Positions 39,711-48,765 of a stretch of 64,000 bases of DNA are shown here, piece after piece. The notes under the pieces were generated by a model. That model made no database searches, was not told where the DNA came from, and was given only the letters and a program-made list of their open reading frames with translations. The stretch lies in assembly GCF_030848805.1 (NCBI RefSeq), contig NC_092360.1, forward strand, positions 12,400,001 through 12,464,000, read 5' to 3'. The first letter of the stretch is position 1, and each line of letters begins with the position of its first letter. The stretch is from Temnothorax longispinosus. Its lineage: Eukaryota > Arthropoda > Insecta > Hymenoptera > Formicidae. The position numbers and the translations under genes were made by a program.

Positions 39711-40636
39711 CAATTGGTCTGGTGACGCGAATATATAGCCTCTCCCAGTCAGGTCATGCGCCCACCTCCCAGTGGTCTTGCTGGAACGTTGCAATGGGGC
39801 TGTTCTGATTCAGTACGGCTCGATCACAAGATCTGATGTCGACTAGTCGGCGCGCTCTGCAGTAACCAAGCGACGTCAATTGCGATCTGAATGCACCACT
39901 AAAGTCCTGTAGTGATACGGGCCCAAGTACCGCTGTCCATGGTGAGTTGTGGGGACAAGAAAGGGCACGGTTATCTAGGGAGCTCTCGGTTGTCAATCCG
40001 TTTGCTCTCCAACACATAGTAAATATGAAAAAGTCAAGAATGAATCTTCATGCCCGGGTTCTCGGATGGTGCACGCACGATGCGAGAGTGGTGACTCGAT
40101 TAGTACGGAGACACCCAATGAGTGCATAACTGGTCCCTCGAGAGTAGGAGCCAGTTATCGGGTATAGAAACGATTACGCCTCTTGACGCACGAGACTCGT
40201 GCCGTAGCCCCCAGTAGCCTTCTTCTTCTTCTTTAATTTTATGGCACCTAATCCTCCTCGGGATCACATAACGGCCAAGAACAAGTCGAAGATAATAAAT
40301 ACAGACTCGAAAGATTCAATCTAATCTCGGCGCTGATTGCATTAGCAATCTTCAAAAATTATTCAGGAAAAAACACGTCCGAATATGTCCACGGTCTCCA
40401 CGAGATTTGCCCCTAGTAGCCGTGTCAAATTAAAATAGAAATAAATAGTAATAAGTTATTTCGTGAATGGATATCCATGTGTGTTAAACGTAGTGCACTG
40501 GCATTGCGTTTCAAGCATACCCGGCGCCGGGGCTCGATTCGCAACGGTGGCGAAAATCGCGTCCGCTTCTCCCACGTTGCAAGGCCGGCCAACTTCGACA
40601 CCCCGGCTAAAGTGATAGATAATCGCATGCTTCAAT
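39711..40636. repeat. Unit 2 of the tandem pair (about 922 bp)
   Basis: A direct copy of the preceding unit, starting CAATTGGTCTGGTGAC and ending ATCGCATGCTTCAAT. The copies differ by point changes and one small replacement near 40065-40080 compared with 39146-39165. This divergence suggests an old duplication and not an assembly error. Confidence 0.8.
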
Positions 40637-41237
40637 GAGCTTGGAACTCTTAAGAAGGGTCGTTCAGCGTCAACACGTGAGATTCGTGAGATAACTATAA
40701 TATGTCTATAAACCTTTTATCCTTTCTGCCATAATTCACAAAAGGTAATAAGCGATTCACAAAATGTAACAAATAATGTTCACATGATAATTTTAAATGC
40801 CATAATCTACTTTACACTAATCTACTTTAAAATAAATATTAACTCATTACGCGTCATTAATCCATTTATCATAACTTTCTCTTTTCCCTCATGTGTAAAA
40901 TATATTATTCTTAAAATAGTTACTGTTGGTGACATACAACAAATCTTTTGATATAACATACTGTTCTTCTCCATAAATTTCACTGATTTCTCATCCTTAG
41001 ACTCAAATTCAACGGTCGAGTCTTCAAAACGTTTTACCCCTTTAAATACTACTGTGGATGATTGTAAATTCATACGTACAGTTTTATTTATTAGATCGTG
41101 AAAAATTTAAACTCAAGATTTTATAATTCTCTAATGATTCGATAATATTCCAACAACTTTCGCAGATAAAAAAATTATTTTATATACATTTTACATTAGT
41201 GATATATATTAACATTATTTAGACCTTGATAAAATAT
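40637..41237. other. Gene-free AT-rich stretch
   Basis: A minus-strand frame of 83 codons (40822-41073) has no recognised features. Nothing else seen. Confidence 0.45.
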
Positions 41238-41240
41238 GTA

Positions 41241-41280
41241 CAGTGGGGAGCATTAAAGTTCCTCATTATGCTCCCCACTG
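41241..41280. mobile_element. Minimal Tc1/mariner-like hairpin (two ends, 40 bp, TA both sides)
   Basis: CAGTGGGGAGCAT at 41241-41253 and ATGCTCCCCACTG at 41268-41280 are exact reverse complements separated by only 14 bases. TA dinucleotides stand immediately outside (41239-41240 and 41281-41282). CAGT-starting termini with a TA target are typical of Tc1/mariner. It appears to be a pair of terminal repeats with everything internal lost. Confidence 0.75.
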
Positions 41281-41282
41281 TA

Positions 41283-41675
41283 CACGGAAAGAACGATTTT
41301 GCTGAAGTAGGTATCTAAAAACAAAACAAGTACCTTCCGTGGCCAGTAAATAATTCAAAACAACAGTCGTTTTGGTTCGACCCAACTGGCCAAATTATTA
41401 TTATATGTAAAAATATTATTTTAGCCAGTTGGGTCGAACCAAAACGACTGTAGATATCTAAAAATTTAGCTAAATACAGATCTAAAAATAATTTTGTTGC
41501 ACCATCAAAATAATTATAGTAAGTCGCTAAAATATGATAATGCTGTAAAAAATTTTGACATTTTAGCAATCAGTTTAGGTGTTCTACATAATTATTTTGA
41601 TGATCCAACAAAATTACTTTTAGATCTGTATTCAGCTAAATTTTTAGACACTTCAGCAAAACCATTCTTTCCGTG
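41283..41675. mobile_element. 393-bp foldback MITE interrupted by a second hairpin element
   Basis: The left terminus CACGGAAAGAACGATTTTGC mirrors GCAAAACCATTCTTTCCGTG at the right. After removal of an insert in the left arm, the arms pair for about 90 bp (CTAAAAATTTAGCTAAATACAG, AATTTTGTTG, ATCAAAATAATTAT). The insert lies between two copies of TATCTAAAAA (about 41312-41321 and 41455-41464), which look like a target-site duplication. Its left end abuts the mariner-like hairpin at 41281. Confidence 0.8.
41363..41451. mobile_element. Inner hairpin element nested in the 41.3-kb MITE
   Basis: Perfect 28-bp inverted repeats, ACAGTCGTTTTGGTTCGACC... at 41363-41390 and the complement at 41424-41451, with an AT-rich 33-base loop. 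It is part of the about 135-bp insertion that splits the left arm of the surrounding element and must be younger than it. Confidence 0.8.
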
Positions 41676-42106
41676 TGCTGCATATATACGGTTTTTTAAA
41701 TAAAAATATGAATTATATCAATTTTTCCTTGTTATGCAGCATCGAGAATGCAGCAGCGCAGTGCTGCTTGTTAACCCTAGGTATACACAGTGAAGTCTCC
41801 AAGACCCCAGCTCAACTTCCTTTTTTCGCGTTTCTGCACTTTTGTCCCCTATATTCTTTTCTTTTTACTCGTATATCTTGAAACTCTTAGGAGTGCGTTC
41901 GGTGAACAACAAGGATAAATGATGCATTATGCGCATCATGCGTGAAACGGAACGCATCGATTTAATTCTATCGACTTTTATACATTATGGGCCTATTCAT
42001 GGATCGATTCTCAATCGATTAAAAAAATAAATAAATAAATAAATTGAATTTTTGCTGAAGTTACGATGACAAATGTGGATGGGATCTCAGAGACCTCACA
42101 GAATTA
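41676..42106. other. Gene-free stretch
   Basis: AT-rich DNA with an AAAT run near 42027-42045. No gene or element seen. Confidence 0.5.
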
Positions 42107-42139
42107 CACTCTTAAGCATGTACCGCGTAGTATCTCCAA

Positions 42140-42425
42140 ATTCGAGGTACTAATTTCTAAATGGAAATGACATTTCAAGTTACACACTGCTAGGAGATAC
42201 TTTTCCCGGTACAGTATAGCACAAGGTACGGAATACACACGAGGTACTGATAAAGGAAGAGGTACCGATTGGAGGCACCGCACTTATAAATTCACGGTAC
42301 AATTTTTTAGGAGGTACAGTTTTTTAGGGGGCTTCCCGTATGTACCCCGTACATACATACCTCGTACGTGCATAAGTACCTCGTACAAATGTACCTCTTA
42401 CATACGTACCTCGTATACGAGGTAC
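42140..42425. repeat. Cluster of GAGGTAC / GTACCTC words
   Basis: At least five GAGGTAC and three GTACCTC words, plus further GGTAC variants, lie in under 300 bp, ending in the palindromic run TACCTCGTATACGAGGTA at about 42405-42422. The spacing is irregular, so this is not a simple tandem satellite. Confidence 0.7.
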
Positions 42426-42699
42426 TCGGCGTCAACCATGCATGATCGCGACATTTGTTGAACAAAAAACATTCGCGAATAGCAGTGGCATAGCCACTAG
42501 GTGGCATCGACGCGGACGTGTCATATCGTTGCTCGAACAAAGGATTCTTAGACCGTTTTATACGACTGTTATATTATTTACGCAACTAACATAAATATGA
42601 ATATATTCACAAGCAGTGACATTCGCGGAGTATTTCGCGGTGCGTGCCGGGAGTCACAGTGCGAATGCATGGAATACATTCGCAAATTAGACAGTGATA

Positions 42700-42723
42700 C
42701 AGCAGCAGCAGCAGCAGCAGCAG
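42700..42723. repeat. (CAG)8 microsatellite
   Basis: Eight uninterrupted CAG triplets, not in a supported coding frame. Confidence 0.9.
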
Positions 42724-42821
42724 AATCGTTTATTTTGTGTATATAATGTGGTCATCCACCGACAAAACATGTATCTGTATTTGATAAAAAACTGGAAGAA
42801 ACCAGTAATGCAGGTATGTAA

Positions 42822-42985
42822 ACTCTTAAGCATGTGTCGCCAAAAATTGTAGGTACGTAATGTACTTCCTGACTTCGAGGTACCATCTTCCCTTCTATTT
42901 TTGATGGTAATTATGTCCCTCGTAATTACGTAGGATTTTTATTTCAACGTGTATCTCCAATTTTTGGCGACACATGCTTAAGAGT
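42822..42985. mobile_element. 164-bp MITE, tandem copy 1
   Basis: ACTCTTAAGCATGTGTCGCC plus AAAAATTG at the left mirrors CAATTTTTGGCGACACATGC plus TTAAGAGT at the right. The interior includes GGTACCATCTTCCC and AATTACGTAGG. No ORF. The right end is followed after about 10 bp by a second copy. Confidence 0.8.
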
Positions 42986-42994
42986 ACATTATGC

Positions 42995-43156
42995 GGTAAA
43001 CATGTATCGCCAAAAATTGGAAATACGTAATGTACTTCCTGACTTCAAGGTACCATCTTCCCTTCTATTTTTGATGGTAATTATGTCCCTCGTAATTACG
43101 TAGGGTTTTTATTTCAACGTGTACCTCCAATTTTTGGCGACACATGCTTAAGAGTG
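42995..43156. mobile_element. MITE, tandem copy 2
   Basis: Nearly identical to the previous copy across its length, but its left terminus lacks the 8 bp CTCTTAAG (it reads GTAAACATGTATCGCC). The right terminus is intact. The pair could come from tandem duplication or from insertion into the same site. Confidence 0.8.
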
Positions 43157-43364
43157 TATTAAAATAATTTAGATAAATGATATTATTGTAGATTTCTATT
43201 TTTTAAGTTATCATTTGAGTTTTTGAAAACCACTTTTGCCATTGGTCATAAACTTGGGTCAAATTATATTATTTCGAAAAAATAAAATGTAATAATCGCA
43301 AGCTATCAGTCAGATTTAGATGAAAGCAGAAAATCTGAACTGCTTCGTGTTCGCCAAATACTAG

Positions 43365-43711
43365 GAAGACGAGAAGACTGTGCAAGAAATCAAAACCAGC
43401 GCCGTAAAACGCGACGTCGTTTTCTCTCGAAAAAATATGCGGCGTCCCGTCGAACCAACGTCGAATTTTTTCGACAAAATCGTCTCGTAAAATTTTATTT
43501 CGCGCTCGTCACGATCAGAATCATTCGATCGGAATAATCGTACTTTGCACTTGTGAAAGTATAACGTGTTTGTGAAATTTAGAAGTGCCATGTGAGATCG
43601 ATGGACTGTCGTAAGTGACAACATCACGAATATGGTTAGCCCCCAGGTTAGCCGTGTGGTGTTGAAGTGAAGCAGTGGCGGAACCAACCGACTGCGACGA
43701 AACAACGGCTG
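43365..43711 (+). other. Possible non-coding first exon with a splice donor
   Basis: CpG-rich sequence directly outside the right end of the 5.9-kb interval ends in a good donor (GGCTG|GTGAGTAAA, GT at 43712). After the donor the sequence becomes AT-rich at once. No plus-strand ATG frame of note is open, so it would be a leader exon. The minus-strand frame across it is not supported. Weak call. Confidence 0.25.
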
Positions 43712-44089
43712 GTGAGTAAATTTTTTTTATTACATTATATAATTAATTGTTTGCATATTTAATATTTTGATACCATTACATCATAATAATCGGAATTGAT
43801 TGGTGAACAACTACAATTATTAAATAAATAATTTTATAAAATATTTTATTTGTGTTGCATCGTGTAAATCAAGTTATGAAAATAATTAAAAATAATTAAA
43901 ATAATGAAAACGCATTGTCTGAAACAAAAACCGTATGGAAATTTTGTAAAACCAATAGGACTGGAATCAAAACCGGTACCGTTAAAAATCATTACATCTT
44001 AAAAAAATTAAGACCCGAAGATGAAAACATAGAAAACAATGAAGTAACATCTATACGTCGAAATATCATCACTTATTATATAAACAATT
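43712..44089. other. AT-rich gene-free stretch
   Basis: If the donor at 43712 is real this is intronic. A 60-codon frame from 43915 has no recognised features. Confidence 0.4.
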
Positions 44090-44275
44090 CAATTTAATAA
44101 AAATTTCATTAAGAAAATTATAATAAATCAGAACCAAAAAAACTAATTTGCGTAATACCGATACTTTTATTAGCTACAAAACCGAAATCGAAAACGAAAC
44201 CTTTATAAATAAGTATTTTAATGGACCGAAACCGGAACCGAACCGATATTTTCGTTCGGTCTAGGTCCTAGAAAT
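44090..44275 (+). repeat. 710-bp repeat family: 5' fragment a
   Basis: Contains AATAAAAATTTCA..., AATACCGATACTTTTATTAG and ends with TTTAATGGACCGAAACCGG and GAACCGAACCGATATTTT. The closest match is 48093-48265, which has the same end point. Fragments a and e therefore bracket the array. Confidence 0.65.
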
Positions 44276-44429
44276 ATATAAAGAGAAAGGGAGGGTGGGT
44301 GTTAATTTGTGAAGTCGCACAATGGCCAGGTGTTTCTTTTATGGGAATAGAGAATATGTAAAAATTTGGGTACGTTCCTTAAAAACGCTCTTTAAGGCCC
44401 CTTGGGGCAAATAAAGTACCGATTCTAAA

Positions 44430-44990
44430 TATAAATCTAAATGTAAATAATTTAATTTAATACAAATTTCAAATTAAAAAATTTTTTTTAATCAATACCG
44501 AAAAGACTGTAATTTGCCCAATTCCGATACTTTTGTTAGCTAGAAAACCGAAACCTTTATTCAGTATTGAATGGCATCTATTCGTATATCATTGAGCATT
44601 ACCCGTAACTATAGAACCGCGGATAAAAAAAGCTGGCAATGTTCTGTACGGAACACATTGAGTCAAAAATTCATTAAAATAAAGAAAAAAAAGCTGGGGA
44701 AAGGTTTCTTCTGGAAAAGATACATTCAGACGATTTTTGAAAATGGAGGTGCCAACTTTACAGTGGCACACGCAGTATGCATATGTAAATAATTTAATTT
44801 AATAAAAATTTCAAGAAAATTTTAACAAAACGGAACCGGAAAAAAACTGTAAGTTGCGCATATATTATAATCTATTGCCTTGAAAAGGATATAGACTCAG
44901 AAATGGATAGATTCTACTAGAGCCTAAAAAATATTTTTGTAATTTATGTAAATAAAAGTGGTCAGCCACTTAATAAAACGTAGCAAATAA
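44430..44990 (+). repeat. 710-bp repeat family: copy b
   Basis: Begins AATTTAATTTAATACAAATT, includes the shared blocks ACCGCGGATAAAAAAAGCTG, GGGGAAAGGTTTCTTCTGG and TTTACAGTGGCACACGCAG, and stops after GTGGTCAGCCACTT. It lacks the downstream segment found in copies c and d. A 73-codon frame (44571-44792) is part of the repeat and is not conserved as an ORF between copies. Confidence 0.75.
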
Positions 44991-46030
44991 ATTAGCAAAA
45001 ATTATTTGTCTAATCAGATAATATAATTATCCTTCAATCAGAAATGTTACCTCTTCTAAGCTAGCAGGACCAAATCGGCAGAATCAAACCGGACCTATCA
45101 GAATATTTAAGGTGGAATATTCGGGGCGTAGAATCTGAGTGCCCTAATATCAAAAGACCTGAAACGAACGTTCTAAGTGGGTGTTCGGTGGTTAATGTCC
45201 TCTCGCGTATTGTGTGAGCGTCGTATAACGAGCGGCTGGCGATATAATTATGAACAACACGAGTAAATGTGTCGAGATAAATTACCGTCTATTGTGCTGC
45301 CATCGCGGCAATTGCTTTATATATCGCAGTAATTTACTTGAAGTTTATCAGTCGCGTAAAGGAACAAAAAGTCAAGAAGTATAGGGTACGCAATACGTTT
45401 ATCATTAACTCTTTTAATGTAATTATGATTTTTCTTATATATATTTATCACAATATTAGAATGATATAAACTTTTAGATTTATATCAATTTTATAACTAA
45501 TTGTAAATTAATTATTTCAATATTCAATATACTGACTGTCAATAACAAACATCATTTCACAAACACTGAACTTTCTGTAGCCGTGTAGGCGGATTATTGA
45601 ATTATAGACAATTAAATTGTTATTTAATAGTAAATAGATAGTAAATAGATAGTTATTCAATTCAATAATTATTCGCGGGCCACAGCACGCTTGTTTGAAA
45701 GGCCACTCGCGTGAACGTTGTATAATATATACAAATTTCAGTGAACGATTTTGCTCTGCTAAAATAAAATGAACAAAGTCTCATTAAAAAATTCCATGTA
45801 TAACTACGTAGGCGTTTGCAAACGCAGCATTTCATAATGGAGAGCATTGCAGAGAGTCACTGCAAGTACTGAAAATCAGAACGCAGCCAGAGTAAAAGTA
45901 AGTCATGAAAGAGCCCATGCACAAAGATTGTCGTAAACGGTTATGACAATCCTTGTGCTTTAGCCCAAAGGCTATTGTACAATAAGCTGCGATAATTTCA
46001 ACTTCATAAAATGTCGAGAAATGAACACAA
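44991..46030. other. Unique DNA between repeat copies, with one hairpin
   Basis: This stretch separates repeat copy b from the MATH-BTB pseudogene and is not found elsewhere in the window. It contains the hairpin at 45919-45958 and no supported gene. Confidence 0.4.
45919..45958. repeat. 40-nt hairpin with 14-bp stem
   Basis: GCACAAAGATTGTC (45919-45932) pairs with GACAATCCTTGTGC (45945-45958) with one mismatch and a 12-base loop. It is too short for a typical pre-miRNA, though a longer precursor is not excluded. Confidence 0.6.
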
Positions 46031-46777
46031 GTGTGTAATCAGTGTGAAAAATGTCTGCTGGACCGTCGGTCACCCGCAGTATCGGCGCGTCGAACGCTAC
46101 AAGAAGCCGCACGAAATCCCAAATACGAAAACCGTCGCATGAACGGACAATCGAAAACCCCAAGCTGCGAATCAAATACAAAATCAAAGCCTCCACCCCT
46201 CTCAGAAGGCGCCAACCAAAAAGTAAGGTGGCGCCCAGAACCGCACACCAAGGGCACAGAAGAAACCAAAAACTACCCGTCGCCACCTCTCACTCCCACC
46301 TCGTGCAGGGAGTCACAAATGCCAAATGCAACACTCCAATCCGGTATCACCAATGACAAAAAGAAAAAAACATATAATGGAGAGCACTAATACACAAACA
46401 CCCTCAAAAATAAGAATTGGGGATGTCGAAATTTCGCCAGGAGAGACCCTTCTCCGGACCAGGTCAACGACCCGCCGCCAGACGAACTCACGATACTCTG
46501 CGAAGTCAAAGTCACACTCAACAATGCAACATCCAAGACACCACGTCGACACGAAGCACCGGAATGTAAACCCGCTGATGTCCCTAAACGGTCCTTTAAA
46601 AATTCGAAATTTTTCGACGTGACGACCTCCGTTGATGGAAGGGAGACTCAGGCGCACAAGCGCACTCCCGCCGAACAAAACCGCGCCTTCCCGGCAATGC
46701 TCGAGACAAACATGACGGAAAAACGAACAAGCCACGTAAACATAAAAGACATGAATCACGAAACTATAGTACTATAG
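46031..46777 (+). pseudogene. Truncated MATH-BTB (speckle-type POZ protein-like) pseudogene
   Basis: One plus-strand frame aligns from memory with most of the MATH domain and the start of the BTB domain of SPOP-like cullin-3 adaptors. Landmarks in order: SEGANQKVRW, then TKGTEETKNY, then after an in-frame TAA (46388-46390) NWGCRNFARRD, PPDELTILCEVKV, PECKPADVPK, FFDVTTSVDG and TQAHKR, ending near VNIKDMNHETI. The family equivalents are SGANDKLKW, DWGFKKFIRRD, DDKLTLFCEVSV, PECRLAD and QAHKAIL. The frame ends at a TAG at 46775 exactly where a 710-bp repeat copy begins, so the BTB domain is cut. There are no introns. The plus strand is unusually poor in T (about 13% over 46141-46560 by hand count), and many replacements are of the T-to-C kind (Leu to Pro, Phe to Leu/Ser, Ser to Pro, Ile to Thr). 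Not functional. Confidence 0.8.
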
Positions 46778-47380
46778 AACCGCGGATAAAAAAAGCTGGC
46801 AATGTGATGGATCTGTGTGAAAGACGTGAGATCCAAAAGGAACGATACGTAAAATCGGCATGTTCCGGAACACATTGAGTCAAAAATTCATTTAAAGAAT
46901 TATTCATTCATTCAAATAAAGAAAAAAAGCTGGGGAAAGGTTTCTTCTGGAAAAGATACATCCAGACGATTTTTGAAAATGCGGTGCCAACTTTACAGTG
47001 GCACACGCACGCAGTATGCATATGTAAATAATTTAATTTAATAAAAATTTCAAGAAAATTTTAACAAAACGGAACCGGAAAGAAACTAAGTTGCGCATAT
47101 ATTATAATCTATTGCCTTGAAAAGAATAGGCTCGGAAATGGATAGATTCTAGAGCCTAATAGAAAATATTTTTGTAGTTTATGTAAATGAAAGTGGTCAG
47201 CGACTTCCCTCCCCTCCTCATTTCTCAGGACTACTAATTGTCAAAATACAAAACATATATGTGAAAAATAGATCTATAATTTTAAATTAAAGTCCATTAA
47301 TGCTTTGCACATAATTATTGATACAATTATTATCATAATTACGTATTAAAAGTAAATCATTAAATAAAAAGCTGATAATA
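46771..47380 (+). repeat. 710-bp repeat family: copy c (5' truncated)
   Basis: Starts in mid-unit at ACTATAGAACCGCGGATAAA, directly at the pseudogene junction, so its 5' third is missing. It contains an extra segment of about 75 bp (about 46806-46865, GATGGATCTGTGTGAAAGAC and on) absent from copies b and d, and another small insertion (TTTAAAGAATTATTCATTCA). Its 3' part (CTCCCCTCCTCATT to GCTGATAATATG) is shared with copy d. Confidence 0.75.
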
Positions 47381-48092
47381 TGTAAATAATTTAATTTAAT
47401 ACAAATTTCAAATAAAAAAATTTTAATAAACCGGAACCGAAAAAACTGTATAATTTGCGCAATACCGATACTTTTGTTAGCTAGAAAACGGAAACAGAAA
47501 TCGAAACCTTTATTAAGTATTGAATGGCATCTATTCGTATATCATTGAGCAGCATTACCCGTATTATAGAACCGCGGATAAAAAAAGCTGGCAAGGTTCT
47601 GTACGGAAGACATTGAGTCAAAAATTCATTAAAATAAAAAAAAAAGCTGGGGAAAGGTTTCTTCTGGAAGATACATCCAGACGATCATTTTTAAAAATAT
47701 TAAGTGCCAACTTTACAGTGGCACACGCAGTATGCATATGTAAATAATTTAATTTAATAAAAATTTCAAAAAAAATTTAACAAAACGAAACTGGAAAAAA
47801 CTGTAAGTTGCGCATATATTATAATCTATTGCCTTGAAAAGGATAGGATCGGAAATGGATGGATTCTAGAGCCTAAAAAATATTTTTGTAATTTATGTAA
47901 ATAAAAGTGGTCAGCCACTTTCCTCCCCTCCTCATTACTCAAAACTACTAATTGTCAAAATACAAAATATATGTGAAAAATAGATCTATAATTTTAAATT
48001 AAAGTCCATTAATGCTTTGCACATAATTATTGATACAATTATTATCATAATTACGTATTAAAAGTAAATCATTAAATAAAAAGCTGATAATA
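47381..48092 (+). repeat. 710-bp repeat family: copy d (complete unit)
   Basis: The fullest copy. It runs from AATAATTTAATTTAATACAA through the ACCGCGGATAAAAAAAGCTG block to GCTGATAATATG, where the next unit begins 712 bp after the previous one. Reading frames are broken and differ between copies. No LTR or transposase features are recognised. Confidence 0.75.
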
Positions 48093-48275
48093 TGTAAATA
48101 ATTTAATTTAATACAAATTTCAAATAAAAAAATTTTAATAAACCGGAACCGAAATGACTGTAATTTGCGCAATATCGATACTTTTGTTAGCTAGAAAACT
48201 GAAACAGAAACCGAAATCTTTATTAAGTATTTTAATGGACCGAAACCGGAACCGAACCGATATTTTACTGGCTGC
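48093..48275 (+). repeat. 710-bp repeat family: 3'-terminal fragment e
   Basis: Opens like a new unit but diverges from copies b and d where they read TATTGAATGGCATC, and instead ends TTTAATGGACCGAAACCGG and GAACCGAACCGATATTTT, as in fragment a. Fragments a and e probably mark the array boundary sequence. Confidence 0.65.
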
Positions 48276-48439
48276 ATGGATTGGTGGAAAATTTAAACCA
48301 TGAGCACTAAATATAAACAAAAAGGTATATTTCCGAGCGTTTACAACAATAGCTTCCTAACAATAGCTACACGTAGTTGTCCAAAAAAGTTCGCACGAGA
48401 AGTTTAGTCTAACTATTAATTATAAAAAAAGTCACTCAC
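48276..48439. other. Putative intron after minus-strand exon 2
   Basis: AT-rich sequence downstream (on minus) of the donor at 48438-48439. No third exon recognised. Confidence 0.3.
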
Positions 48440-48487
48440 CGACCGATGCGTAACGGGCGGAGTTAGTCAGCCGTAGCTCCGATGATT
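48440..48487 (-). other. Minus-strand exon 2 (48 nt) of the left palindrome unit
   Basis: On the minus strand the acceptor TTTTTGTGTTACAG precedes AATCATCGG..., and the exon ends CGCATCGGTCG before donor GTGAGTGAC. It matches the plus-strand exon at 51689-51728 in its last 23 or so bases (ACTCCGC..GTTRCGCATCGGYCG), in the donor and in the acceptor. The lengths differ by 8 nt (48 versus 40), so reading phase is not conserved and the exons may be untranslated. Confidence 0.5.
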
Positions 48488-48765
48488 CTGTAACACAAAA
48501 ATGAAAGATTCATATTAAATAGACGCTCAAAATAATCAATGTTTCAAAAAATAATTTTTACACACTTCTACGTCGTCTTTCAATTAGATTTACTAATATA
48601 TAATTTATCTACTTATTTCCTGAGAAAAACCTTTATGAGAATAAACTTTTATAAAATTTTAGATAAACGTTCGGTTTCTCAAATTATTTCTTGCTTATCC
48701 GAGATAAATCGACGCGAATAAATAGAAAAGAACTATTAATTTTAAAAATAAGAACGAACGCTTAC
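48488..48765 (-). other. Putative intron between minus-strand exons 1 and 2
   Basis: AT-rich, bounded by donor GTAAGCG (GT complement at 48764-48765) and the TTACAG acceptor. The intron is 278 bp, compared with about 412 bp in the right unit. Confidence 0.45.

Larger units (their letters stand above)
42107..43156. mobile_element. TA-flanked inverted-repeat element or nest (1,050 bp)
   Basis: CACTCTTAAGCATG at 42107-42120 is preceded by TA, and its complement CATGCTTAAGAGTG at 43143-43156 is followed by TA, which fits a Tc1/mariner-type element. The left 320 bp is filled with GAGGTAC/GTACCTC words (at least eight copies between 42140 and 42425). The middle holds a CAG microsatellite. The right part is a tandem pair of a shorter element with the same termini. 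No transposase is encoded. Confidence 0.6.
37499..43364. mobile_element. 5.9-kb interval bounded by long inverted repeats (candidate DNA transposon or composite)
   Basis: CTAGTATTTGG(G)GCGAACACG, then AAGCAGTTCAGATTT, at 37499 onward is repeated in reverse complement ending at 43364. The similarity continues inward for about 90 bp at lower identity (through CTTTCATCTRAATCTGAC and an ATTTTATTTTTT stretch). Between these ends there is no transposase ORF; instead there are several other mobile elements (two Harbinger-like MITEs, a 920-bp tandem pair, hairpins, TA-flanked elements). It may be a non-autonomous element that served as an insertion hotspot, or two independent insertions in opposite orientation. 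No clear target-site duplication was found. Confidence 0.5.

Noticed and set aside
38829..40017. Paired minus-strand frames of 80 and 87 codons in the tandem units
   Set aside because: Similar because the DNA is duplicated; no domain, and other frames are equally open.
46313..46759. 148-codon minus-strand frame
   Set aside because: Shadow of the MATH-BTB pseudogene; it stays open because the plus strand is poor in T and rich in A and C.
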